From the NCBI GenBank assembly GCA_001953115.1, contig LSSL01002612.1, positions 1-29,842 of the forward strand: a DNA stretch of 29,842 bases. Direction: 5' to 3'. Of this stretch, positions 12,439 through 22,697 are shown in pieces. Each line of letters starts with the position of its first letter. The stretch's first letter is position 1. The DNA is from Smittium mucronatum (taxonomy: Eukaryota; Kickxellomycota; Harpellomycetes; Harpellales; Legeriomycetaceae). The translations under genes and the position numbers were made by a program. The notes under the pieces are model-generated. The model searched no databases and had not been told where the DNA came from. It saw only the letters and a program-made list of their open reading frames with translations.

Positions 12439-12897
12439 TTATCAAACCAAACAACTTTACAATAAGCCTATAATGATTTTGTATTTTCGATTCAAATTAG
12501 ATCAAAAGTTCCAAAATGTGATTAAGAAATGTTTTTTAATGAATTGAATTTTTTTTTTCTTGCTTCCATTAATAGATTATAAGTCGAAATTATGTGTCAA
12601 GTTGATTTGTCTTTTAGAGAGGATAAAAGCTTAGAATTTAATTTTTAAAGTAAAAAAACGAAAAGCTCTATTAAATTCGTATCACAAGTGGGTTTCAAAC
12701 CTATTAACATCTTTAAAAGGTATTGGGATAATACAGCTTCCCAATTAAAATGTTTTCAACCTTTTATTACTTTTTTTTATTTGAAAAATATATATATTTT
12801 TAAAAAATAATAAATATTCGAATCATTTACTCGAATTTTTTTTCATTATTTGAACAAAATAAGAATATTAAAAAGGATTAAAATTTAAGTAATATTA

Positions 12898-13919
12898 TCA
12901 AATATTTAAACTCTTAAATGGTATTTTGCTTACGTGAAAATTATTAACGCATACACATATTTCAAGAATGTTTTGGTAAAATTCTAGCGAAGTTTGCACT
13001 TTTTTTCTTGCTGCCCCCCATAATTTTTTTAAGCTCAAATAATAATTATCGCATATTATTCTGACTGATGCTATCTTTGTACTATAATTTTATTCGGTTT
13101 GGCTCAACCCAGCATCTTTGTTGAAGAGTATTTCCGGAAAATATCTCTGCACCCCAAGGTATCCCATATCCGCAATTATGGGCCAAAAAAGCGGCTTTCC
13201 TAATTTTATTTCCTGAAGAGATTCTCATAAAAAATCCATAAAGACACTCAATCTATCTAAAAATATACTGAAACAGTGCTTTGAGTCATAATTTAATGAG
13301 CTAATAATTTTCACCCTCCCATCGAGTAGATGTAAAAATTCGCAATTTACGCAATGTTTTTTGTCCTTAACTGAATAAAGCACTTTTGAGTCGCGAAGAT
13401 TTCCGGATAATTTTGGAACCTCCTGTATTGATGCATTGACTGTCAATGTGACTTCTTGGAAATGAATATAGTTCATTAATTTCAATATCTGATCCTTTTT
13501 TTTTGTTACAATAATAAAATTATCCATCAAAAATTTTTTATCGCCCTTGCTGTTATCTCCATTAATTTCTGTGTAGAAGCGGCTATATACAAAAAATTGG
13601 TCTTATATCAGAAAACGATTTATATTGTAAAAGATGTGATAAAAAAATATTAAAATATCTTTCTATGACATTTTTGATTTTTTCCCTTTAGTGATTCTCA
13701 TTTTTGCTAAATCATCACTTAATAACGACAATAAAAAACTGAAATCTTGAAAACTGAAATATGTCAGATTAAATAAATACACTTCGCTTAATATATCAAA
13801 ATAAATGTAATTATCTTGACATTCTTTATTTATTGAAACTTCTGATGAGGTATTAGAGCAAAAATAATATTAATTAGCTTCACTTGATCCGAAAAATTCT
13901 GAAAAAAGTTGTTTTCCAT
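12898..13919 (-). pseudogene. Degenerate Harbinger-type DDE transposase
   Basis: Read from ATG at 13919 to a TGA at 12898-12900, the minus strand gives consecutive transposase-like segments split by frameshifts near 13860, 13235 and 13080, with in-frame TAG (13663-13665) and TAA (13603-13605). In order: an N-terminal part with LTYFSFQDFSFLLSLLSDDL and a K.SKMS..D motif, like the HARBI1/DDE_Tnp_4 helix-turn-helix region; LTVNASIQEVP, where the family has the first catalytic Asp (here Asn); LYSVKDKKHCVNCEF (YSGK.K.H in the family) and DGRVKIISS; SKHCFSIF (family HD, here HC); LAHNCGYGIPWG (second Asp region, here Asn); RIICDNYYLSLKKLWGAARKK (family R..VEN..G.LK, with Glu replaced by Asp); and CVCVNNFHVSKIPF, like the C-terminal ALTN.HI..HPL. 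A frame-0 / frame-1 / frame-0 pattern suggests indels, not introns. The family call is firm from motif order; the subfamily is not. Confidence 0.8.
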
Positions 13920-14188
13920 AATATTTTTTATAATTAAAGTAAGTTTTTTTTAGAATTTTTTTTTTTTTTTGCTGATTGATTAAATTTTATATAAATTAAA
14001 ACACTGTAAATTTATACTTTATTCACAAAAAATGATAATTTAATTGCGAATTTAAAATCCCCAAAATTTCATTTTGATAAAACGAACAGATTGTATATGA
14101 AAATATATCTTTTTGCAAATTTGAGCTTATTTTGATAAATTTTATTTTGATGGATCATGAAATTCTATTAATTTATTAAGCTCCATAC

Positions 14189-14441
14189 TTTGAATAATAA
14201 AATTATTTTTGAAAAAAATTCGTTTTATCAAAAAAATTTGTATTTATTTGAAAATAGGCTCCATTTTCAAATAAATACAAATTTTCCAATAAGACTAATT
14301 TATTTCAAAAAAATATATACATAAAAATTATAAATAGCCATAAGAATTATGGCAAATTATAATATCGCTTTTTAAAAAACTTGAAACATCATTCAATTTT
14401 AAGCCTCTAAGCCGTTTAAATACATAAATTGCACTGATAGC
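14189..14441 (+). repeat. Right inverted arm of the Harbinger-like element
   Basis: Inverted counterpart of the left arm, with the same ordered blocks. It has an insertion of about 30 bases after TTTGAATAATAAAATT (14205-14235) that the left arm lacks. It includes a perfect 23-bp palindrome, described separately. Confidence 0.85.
14233..14285. repeat. Perfect 23-bp inverted repeat with 7-base spacer
   Basis: Arms 14233-14255 and 14263-14285 are exact reverse complements around the spacer AGGCTCC. The single strand would form a long hairpin. The left transposon arm carries the same structure with two mismatches and the spacer AGGATCC, so the palindrome predates the separation of the two arms. 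Confidence 0.95.
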
Positions 14442-17400
14442 ACATTTAATGCAAATTTAGGTAAATTCGACAAGCTTTGAATATTCTATTGAATTGAATT
14501 ATCAATGAATTTTTTGGAAATTATTTGCGTATTATTGAAAAATTCTGAAATCAAATTTTAAAAATAATATAATAAACATGTCTATCATAAATACCACATA
14601 GTTCTCAAAACCACCACTTAATGATGAAACCCAACTATAATGTATTTAATTATATATTATAAGCGATTGTGATTCTTAATATGAATGAGATTTTTTTATT
14701 AGATTTCATTCCGATGTAATCTGGATCCAGTTTTTCGTTTATGATATTGGGGAATAAAAAGAGAATTAAATAAAGATGAAATTTTCGGCCATCAAATAAT
14801 GTAATAATAATAACTATACATCTATATACCGTTTAATTTTTTTTATTTTAACCGAAATATGTCATTTTCTAATATCTAATAGAATTAAGATGATTAATAT
14901 ATCTTATTAATTTATTTTTTGGGTTTCATTAATCAACTTTTTTAATACCCAGTAAAAAATTTCACTATTTTCAATAAATATAAATATTTTATATCTTAAT
15001 ATAAATCGTATTACCATTTAATCACCAAATTTTTATTCCGCATTAGACAGCTTCATCCTTGAATAATAATAATTTATCCTTTAACATTTTTAGTTACTAT
15101 AGTAAAAAGATCTATTTTTTTCCTTTTTATTGCTATTATATTATTTTAAAAGAAGCAATCCAAAGATTTAAATTGTATATACGTTTAATATTCAGATTTT
15201 TATGGTGAAAAAAAAAAATTCATAATTTTTATTAACTTGAGATGTAAAGATTTTTTCTGTTTCATTTATTTTTAATCTTTTTGATTTATCCGATACATTT
15301 ATCCATAACACCTATTTATTTTAGAATTCAATAAATATATATTTTTACATACATTAGATCCTTAAACGGTGATTTCGATCCCTAATTGATTTTATCCTAT
15401 TTGATTAAGAGTAAAATATATTATATATTATTAATTTTATTGAATTTTGACTTAACTAATAGAAATATAGATAAATCATTTTACATTATTATTTTGTCTA
15501 ATTTTTTATGCCTAATATATTTAAATAAGAATTCTATGTATTTCTGGAAAAAGAAAAAAAATTCACTATAAAGAGCTAGGAATTTATTTACTAAATCGAT
15601 TTTTAATTTTAGCTTTAGGTAAATTTTTATAGACTGAAAACATAATATATCTACGTATAACTGCTTTTTAAAATAAATTCAAATAAAAAAAAATGTTATT
15701 TGAGTTGTTTTTAAGTGATTTTTCAATGGTTTTGCAGTTTAAATTGGCTAGTAATTTTTTAAATAAATAAAAAATACTTATGGCTATGTTTAATGATTCA
15801 ATATTTGTGGCAGATAAACAATATAAATTTTATTCTTTTATTCTCTTTTGAATTTATATTAACTCTAATTATAAACAAATTATTATATGAATATAATAAA
15901 TACTGTATTTTAGAAATGAAATTGGGGGTTTATCACATAAATAATAAATTTATTTAATAATAAACACAGGTTTTTTTAGAGTATATTTTTTTAAAAATTA
16001 GAATGTTTTTATTAAATTTTGACTTTTTAGATAATTTTTTAATTATGATATTGGTAGTGTTAGGCTATAAATACAAATTAAGTTATTTTTTTGGGATTAG
16101 GATTCAGAAATAAAACTAGATATCTTTAAATCAATTATATCTTATTTAAAATGTGTTAAGTTTAACCATAGAGCCATTTAACCATTTACCAAGCTAAAAC
16201 AAAATAAAAATCATATAAATAGAGATTTTTATTCGTATTAATAGGCTTTATAAATATTTTACCTTGATTGAAATAGGATTATATTAATACCTTTTCTTTT
16301 ATTTTAGATTTTCAATCTTTTATATTAATGAAATATCAGCATTGAAGTAGAGATATAACGCATGAGGAATTCTTTTTTAAAATAATATATATACTAATAC
16401 CATTTATATTATCTTTTTTTTAAAAAAATACATATAAAAATTGAATGAGTTGCATATAATATAGTATTTAAAGCTTATTACAGATTTATTTTTCTTCAAA
16501 AACCATCTTAAAGTCGAAAAAATCTATTTGAGCTTTTAGTTACATAAAAAAAGTTTTTTACCAGGAGTAATAAAATTCCCGTCTGAAAATTTTTTCCTAA
16601 AATAATTTTAGATGATTAAAACTCAAGTTTATTTATCTAAATTTTTATTAGATATAATTAATAAAATCCAATACATTTTAACCTTAATTGAATCAGAAGA
16701 AATCCACTTATGGATAAAAATCTACATATGAATAAAATCTAAGTAATATATATATAATCATAAATTATTATTTTTTCGAAAAAAATATTTTCACTTAATT
16801 TTATCATTTAACATCACAACATCAGAAATGAAAATATAATTTAAAAATTTTTATCCAAAAATCCAAAAAAAAACTAATTAATTAAGTGAATTTAATTAAA
16901 TTATGTAGACAATAGATGGGATATATTTTAAAAAACAATTTTTCTATTATTTCGATAGGGCAGAGATATTTTTTTCTAAAAAATTTTATTATATTTTAGT
17001 TTTTTTTTAAGTATAAATTTTAAATTCAAATAAATCAATAGATTTTGATAAATTTCAAAAATCAAAAAAGAAAAAATTTTTATTTTACAACCATCATAAA
17101 TTATTTCTGATTATTAGGTGGTATAAGCCAATATTAAAAATTTGACTTCTATTTAACTTGAAATAGAGAAAATATTTACTATATTTAATAAATTTAATAA
17201 ATTTTGAAGATTGAATATAAATTATTATGATATATTTTTTATAATTAGTGCAAAAAGTACGAAAAAAAATCTTTTTATTATCATAAATTTATAATTATAT
17301 AAACTCTGCAATAATTTTCGTTGATAATAATTTTAATTGGTTTTATATTAAATTAATTTTTTGGAGGGTATGAGGGGGTCCATATTTGATGTACATAATA

Positions 17401-19600
17401 ATATTTTACCAGAACTACCCAAAATTTTACTAAAATATTTTTTTCTTTTAGATTTTTTTTAATAAGGGTGCAGAAAATTTCTTAATATCCTGGTTAAATT
17501 AAACCAAGAATATTAAAAATTTTACAGCACAATTTAAAAATATATGTGTAATATTATTTAAATATGCACCAATATCATCATCCTATTTGTTTGAAAATTT
17601 TTGTTACCAAATAAATAATTATGATTTACTAATACTTGATAAAATAATATATAATTTTTCATGACTAAAGTTTCGCTCACAAAAAAAAATTATTAAATTT
17701 TCCAATTCGATATTGTGTTTGGAATTTATATCAAAAAATTCTGAATCTCGGAAGTTATTAATTCACCCTATGGTGCATTAACCGCCCCTATTCTTCCGAC
17801 TTAATAGCGAGGTCTTGGGCTTTTATTTTTTTTTCCTAAAGGTAAAAATACTCTATTTTCTCAAATCGAAAATATTTCCCCTTGGCTTAACCTTGTTTAT
17901 TTATAAATAATTTAGCCATTTTTTAATATGAATAAAACAAAAAAAACCGGAATTTATATCTACTTTTATTTACTATATTTGCAATATGAGAAGCTATTTG
18001 ATTATCAAAACACTTTATTTAAATTTTTTTATTGAAAAACTATGTTTATATGTATTATTTGGCTATTGAAATGAAATATACACAAAGACATAGACTAATT
18101 TCTTTTTCAGAAGAAAATTACAAATATTGAAAAATTATTCTTATTTATTATTTTTCATATGTTAATCACCTACATAAATTTGATTATATTAAGTTTAATT
18201 AAATTATATACTCCAATTTTATATTTTTAATTCATTTTCTTTTATATAAATGGAATTTGAAATTTAGTATTGGTCATTAAAATCTTTTGTTTTTTTTTTG
18301 AATGATCCCTTCTATAGTAAGAAAGATGATAAGAATTGATTTTAATTTGATAATTAAGGGGAAATAAATCCGAAAAAAGCATTTTTACTGAGCTCAAAGA
18401 ATAAATATGAGAAAATAGTATTATATTATCTATAATAAGTTTGATTTGGCATTGTGGATGATTTATGACTCAAATACCAAAAACTAAGAATTACAGATAG
18501 CGAAAATGATTCTGGATGCGAACTCTAGTAAATAAGAATGCCTTAAACTGAGATTTCCTGGAGAAAAAAATACAAATTAATATACGTGAGTTTGAAAACA
18601 TAATTAGATTGAAATAATTTGCCTAACTAAGTGTTAATTTAAATGATTCTGTGTTTGATAATGTAAATGAATATATTATTGTATAAATTATTTTAAATAG
18701 GATTTCAAATTAATAAAATTGTTCTTACTCTTATATTTTTATTTTATTCTAACTCATTTTCATAATTTCATCACTTTTTATGCTATATTTTGCTTTTTTA
18801 ATTGGTTTATTAAAAATGTATCGCAAAAACTTACCATTTAAGTCATAAAAGCAAATGACAAATGATGTCTCAAACAGTTATACTAGATCAAATAATCCAA
18901 ACTTTGCAGGATAAAACATGATTTAGAATTGAAATAAATATTTTTAGCAACAAAAAAAAATAGATATCGATTTCAATTGATATTTTAAGCTCAATTAATA
19001 TCAGCAAGTAAATTACCAAGGTTACCAAAAATTAAAATGATTCTTCAAAATAATTATAATTTAATATTATTTTTCAAAAATAGTTTTTAATTATCCGGAT
19101 AAAATTTCAAGTCACTAAGATTAAAATTTAAAATATCCGTATAATCTAGAAATCTAGCTTTTCGGATATAAAAATATTTTTCCACTTAAAATTTAATAAA
19201 AATTTGAAGAATATGTAGTGTAGCCCCAAATAAATTAATTATAATTCTTTATGTTATATTTTTAAATAACTTTCAATGACAAAACCGCCCAATATACAAA
19301 AAATTAGTCTCAAATTATTTCATAAATTACAATTTGGTATATCTTTGTGAAGTCTGCCTGGATAAAAAAAACATTTTATTTAATACCAATAATATGAGGC
19401 TATCGGATAGCAGATTCTATAAATTTTGACTTTAAAAGGCAATCTTCTATACATAAAAAGACTCTTCTACATTTCGAACTGCAAAAAACTCTGTATTTTT
19501 AATTAAAAAATATTTTTTAAAAAAATCAATCTAAATTTATGCTAAACTTTTTTAAGTTTTTTTTTTTTTCTAAAAAAGATATATGTTTCCAATTGATTAT
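14442..19600. other. AT-rich gene-poor stretch, middle part
   Basis: No gene supported. The 61-codon frame at 15386-15571 is low-complexity AT translation (Ile, Leu, Lys, Asn). The only departure from the AT background is the small structured island at 17740-17833, listed separately. I cannot exclude further heavily eroded transposon pieces, because such relics have no long open frames. Confidence 0.65.
17740..17833 (+). other. GC-richer stem-loop island ending in a T tract, possible small RNA
   Basis: Within the AT desert this segment holds nested inverted repeats. CGGAAG at 17749-17754 pairs with CTTCCG at 17793-17798. Inside that, 17758-17767 pairs with 17772-17781 (10 bp, one mismatch) around the loop CTAT. 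It is followed by GAGGTCTTGGGCTTTTATT and a T run to about 17833, which could act as a Pol III stop on the + strand. No A/B box or tRNA fold is visible and no RNA family is recognised. Strand and extent are guesses. Confidence 0.25.
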
Positions 19601-19744
19601 GACTCATTTATTATATCAAAGAAATCCTAATGCTCTGTGGCAGTAATTATTTTTTCCCACTACTGCTTCCACTTGAGGTGTGATTTTTTTATTAACTGAT
19701 ACCTAAAATACTTTTTTATGCTTATATCCTTCCTGTTTTGAAAT

Positions 19745-20035
19745 TTGAAATTTGATTTTTTGTATTTTGAGTATTATAATTTAATATTAGGGGATGCAAA
19801 GATCCATCCATGTTGGAAAAAAAGAGTTTTAATATTTAAAATCTTCAACAAAAAAACATTTTCGTTTGGTTTCAAATGCCATAATGGCTATAAACATGAA
19901 GATTTATCTCTTAATATTCATTTTCAAAATTGGTATTTTTTGGAAATATCTTTTGAAGTTTCCGGTAATAACTTTGATATTAATAATCTCTATTTTAAGC
20001 ATTATTTGATATTTATTCTTTGCTCGCATCCCTAA
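19745..20035 (+). CDS. Weak open frame, 96 codons, possibly relic or spurious
   Basis: The open frame begins with TTG, not ATG, and ends with TAA. The product includes GDAKIHPCWKK and CHNGYKHED, with a composition less extreme than random AT sequence (Cys, His and Trp present), but no domain is recognised. It abuts the decayed minus-strand coding region at 20.3-21.4 kb and may be part of the same old insertion, or chance. The opposite strand is also partly open here. Confidence 0.15.
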   Translation: MKFDFLYFEYYNLILGDAKIHPCWKKRVLIFKIFNKKTFSFGFKCHNGYKHEDLSLNIHFQNWYFLEISFEVSGNNFDINNLYFKHYLIFILCSHP

Positions 20036-20318
20036 ATATAATTATTTATTTTTAGAATTGAAATTGAATTGAAATATAAATGTATTACCAAAATTGCCAT
20101 CTAGCACACACTTTCCATTGTACATGACAAAGTATTTAAGTTTTATTTCTTTCGAAAAGGTAATAATTAGAACCAAAAATACATAACTTATTAGCTCGAA
20201 GGGGCGTAAATAAGGACAATATCCGATAGAATATAATTCTTTTACATATTTGAACAGGAAATTTTGTTTAATAATCGCAATAAGTAATCGGATACGTATT
20301 TTGAATCTTGTATAATCA

Positions 20319-21361
20319 TAGTAGATAAATATCCATCATAACTATATGACAATAGCATTTCCGTGCTATTTTAAAAAGCATTGAATCCCATATTTGTGAT
20401 TTGGTATTTTTTATAAAATGATGTGCTTGTCTCCACAGGACCTCCCCCAACTCTGAAATTTTTCTTGAAATCAAAAATTATGGCACATTTATATTTTTTT
20501 GGGTTTTTTATACAATTTTATAAACCTTTATTTCTTTCATATTTTGAATTTTCGACTTTTATAATTAGTGATTTTTGTTTGAAACTTTGGGTATTTTTTT
20601 GTTCTTTCAAGATAAGAAATTATTTTATATAATCCCAATTTTTTTTCCTTGGCACATATAAGTCACAAACTTGCCTTTTCACCCTCATCTTGGATTTATT
20701 CGAGATAAAATTGCATAATGCACTCAAGGCTAAAAAAATTTCCTTATTTTCATCCATCATTTGTAAATAATTTTTGAACTTTGATATTTCCAAGCGGTTT
20801 TTTTGATTTTGTATGGATGAAATCCCGGTACTTTTTACATAGCATTTATCTTTACTTATTATCTTGTTTTTCTTAGGTATCTGACAACCGAATATTTTAT
20901 ATCTTATTAAACTGGTTTTTCGTAGCTCAATTTTAATTCATCACATACTTTATAACTGAAAGTACCCCTTTTGTGCTTTTCAGCCGCTTCGATATATTGC
21001 GAGCTTGATAATTTAAAAACAGTAAATTTTATTTCATCTTATCTATATATTAACGCAAATAAAGTCGGGATTGAGTATTTGTTTTTAATATTTTCAAACA
21101 TAATTTTGTGCATTTTTGAAAAAAATTTAAATCCATAATCCCATTAAAATCTTTGGAAATTTCTGGTAAAACAGATCTTCCTAACTTTGACATTTATAAT
21201 TATTTATAAAAGCCGATTGTTTTTTCATATGAAAATAATCTAATCACAATTTCTGGTTTTTTTTCTGTCTCGATTTTTTTTTTTTTTGATGCCAGATCTT
21301 CAAAATCAATATTCACAGAAGGGCTAAAATTCAGCCTATGTTTGTAATTTATTATCCTCAT
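20319..21361 (-). pseudogene. Decayed protein-coding region, probable mobile-element relic
   Basis: The minus strand contains protein-like open segments in changing frames: from ATG 21361 (with NFSPSVNIDFEDLAS, then an A14 run where the frame changes); ATG 21193 to 21050 (47 codons, MSKLGRSVLPEISKDF); 21038-20907 (QYIEAAEKHKRGTFSYKVCDE); 20937-20620 (105 codons with no stop: RKTSLIRYKIFG to MRVKRQVCDLYVP); and 20477-20319 (53 codons: ISRKISELGEVLWRQAHHF). Spliced by eye, the middle segments read like one helix-turn-helix region, A..H..G..SYK..DEL..RKTSL..YK, similar in pattern to psq/pogo-type transposase N-termini. No catalytic domain is recognisable. The stops and shifts indicate a dead gene. 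A host gene with many introns is the alternative, but no clean splice sites fit all junctions. Confidence 0.5.
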
Positions 21362-22020
21362 TTAAATATTTTTTGATTTTTTATACACTAAATAAGCTTG
21401 AATGGAAAAGAACGATTTTTTTTTTTCATAAAAATCATTCCATCTCATTCTTGACCCCATAGATTATAAAATATGCAGGATTTATTTATCAAAACATAAA
21501 GCAATTATAACACACGAATCTTGAGTTTTGTATAATTAAAATATAGTTGAGTCGACCTAAAATGCTATTTATGTTTTATTTCAGATAAAATGTCATTTTG
21601 GGTTGAAAATAGCAAATTCCGGATTCATAATTTATAATTGCAAAATAGGAAATAAAAAAAGCCACGATTAAAGTGTTTTGATAGTCAAAAGATCTCCCAT
21701 ATAATAAAAATACATGTATACCATGTATACAAGTCAGAATACCCAATAAATTCTATAACCGCCAAAATTATTGGTACCCCTGCTTTCCTCCTATGGTTTT
21801 TGGTTTTTAAAAGTGTATATTGTACTATTTTATTCGAACCAAACTATTTTTACATTCACATGCATTTTACATCATCATAATTTGGATAAGCACTCAATTT
21901 ATATGTTACTATCACCTTTAATTTTTGGGAAAGATAAAATCTAAAATATTAATAAATTATTAGTGGCATTCCTACAATTAAACTTTTTAATTGTATAATC
22001 TTTATACGCATTACTGTTAA

Positions 22021-22093
22021 GCCTTCTTGGCTCAGATGGCAGAGCGTCTGCCTAGTAAGCAGAAGGTCACCAGTTCGATTCTGGTAGAAGGCA
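22021..22093 (+). tRNA. tRNA-Thr (anticodon AGT)
   Basis: Full cloverleaf with no intron. Acceptor GCCTTCT pairs with AGAAGGC and is followed by discriminator A. D stem GCTC/GAGC. Anticodon stem TCTGC/GCAGA with loop CTAGTAA, anticodon AGT at 22054-22056 (A34 is normally edited to inosine). T arm ACCAG-TTCGATT-CTGGT matches the B box. A T7 run at 22095-22101, two bases after the gene, is the Pol III terminator. CCA is not encoded, as expected for eukaryotes. Confidence 0.97.
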
Positions 22094-22094
22094 A

Positions 22095-22101
22095 TTTTTT
22101 T
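22095..22101 (+). terminator. Pol III terminator of tRNA-Thr
   Basis: T7 tract immediately downstream of the mature 3' end; runs of four or more T terminate RNA polymerase III. Confidence 0.85.
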
Positions 22102-22609
22102 ACCATCTATTTCATGTTATTTACTTTTAAAATTATATGAAAAAAGCGATTACGGTTTGATCCTCCTGAATTTTTAGATTTCCATTAAACCCATTTTTTT
22201 TTTCATGCTCATTTTAGGCATTTTTTGTCATATTTTATCTGAAAATTATCTTGAACGCCTAGTGGATTGTTATTTCGGACTGATGTGAACTGTGGTGGGG
22301 TAAGCCGATCAAGGATGATACATTCTATATGGATAGTTGTTTTCAAGATCAGGCTATATTATACTGAGTAATTCATTGGATATAATAAAGTTTAATCGGT
22401 AAAAAGCCAATAAAAAAGGAAAAACAAACAGAAGCTAATAGATTTCCAAGATTTTTCCAATATAAAATTAATTTTTATAATTCTAGCCCTTGAACTCCAG
22501 CAATTTTATGGTTTATTTTAGCAATGTATTCCCAAATTAGATAAGTAGTAAAAATACAATATAAATTTTTTTTACTTTAAATAAAAAATATTGTGGTAAT
22601 GTGATGACT

Positions 22610-22683
22610 GCTTCCGTGGCGCAATTGGCTAGCGCGTCTGACTGTTAATCAGGAGGTTCCTAGTTCAAGCCTAGGCGGGAGCG
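22610..22683 (+). tRNA. tRNA-Asn (anticodon GTT)
   Basis: Full cloverleaf with no intron. Acceptor GCTTCCG pairs with CGGGAGC (one T-G pair), discriminator G. D arm GCGC/GCGC. Anticodon stem TCTGA/TCAGG (last pair weak) with loop CTGTTAA, anticodon GTT at 22644-22646. T arm CCTAG-TTCAAGC-CTAGG. CCA is not encoded. It lies on the same strand as the Thr gene with about 0.5 kb between them; each has its own terminator, so they are separate units. Confidence 0.97.
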
Positions 22684-22690
22684 ACAATTC

Positions 22691-22697
22691 TTTTTTT
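22691..22697 (+). terminator. Pol III terminator of tRNA-Asn
   Basis: T7 tract beginning seven bases after the discriminator base of the Asn tRNA. Confidence 0.85.

Larger units (their letters stand above)
12191..14441 (-). mobile_element. Decayed PIF/Harbinger-like DNA transposon with long inverted arms
   Basis: A segment of about 2.25 kb is bounded by two diverged copies of the same sequence in opposite orientation (12191-12438 and 14189-14441). Between them the minus strand encodes a broken DDE transposase (12898-13919). Arms plus transposase are the standard architecture of a class II element. Arm homology stops outward at an AGTG (left) and a CACT (right), so the termini probably lie there. 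I could not identify a target-site duplication. Each arm carries indels of about 30 bases relative to the other, and the transposase has stops and frameshifts, so this copy is old and immobile. The transposase homology puts it in the Harbinger (IS5-related) superfamily; the subfamily is uncertain. Confidence 0.75.

Noticed and set aside
15386..15571. 61-codon plus-strand frame
   Set aside because: Low-complexity Ile/Leu/Lys/Asn translation typical of random AT-rich sequence.
20423..20632. 69-codon plus-strand frame
   Set aside because: Phe-rich product lying antisense to more protein-like segments of the decayed region at 20.3-21.4 kb.
21713..21730. Tandem CATGTATAC twice
   Set aside because: Two 9-base copies in AT-rich DNA are too short to mean anything without more copies.
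22255..22370. Possible C/D-box snoRNA (TGATGTG and CTGA words in a GC-richer patch)
   Set aside because: The C box is imperfect, there is no terminal stem, and no guide match could be tested.
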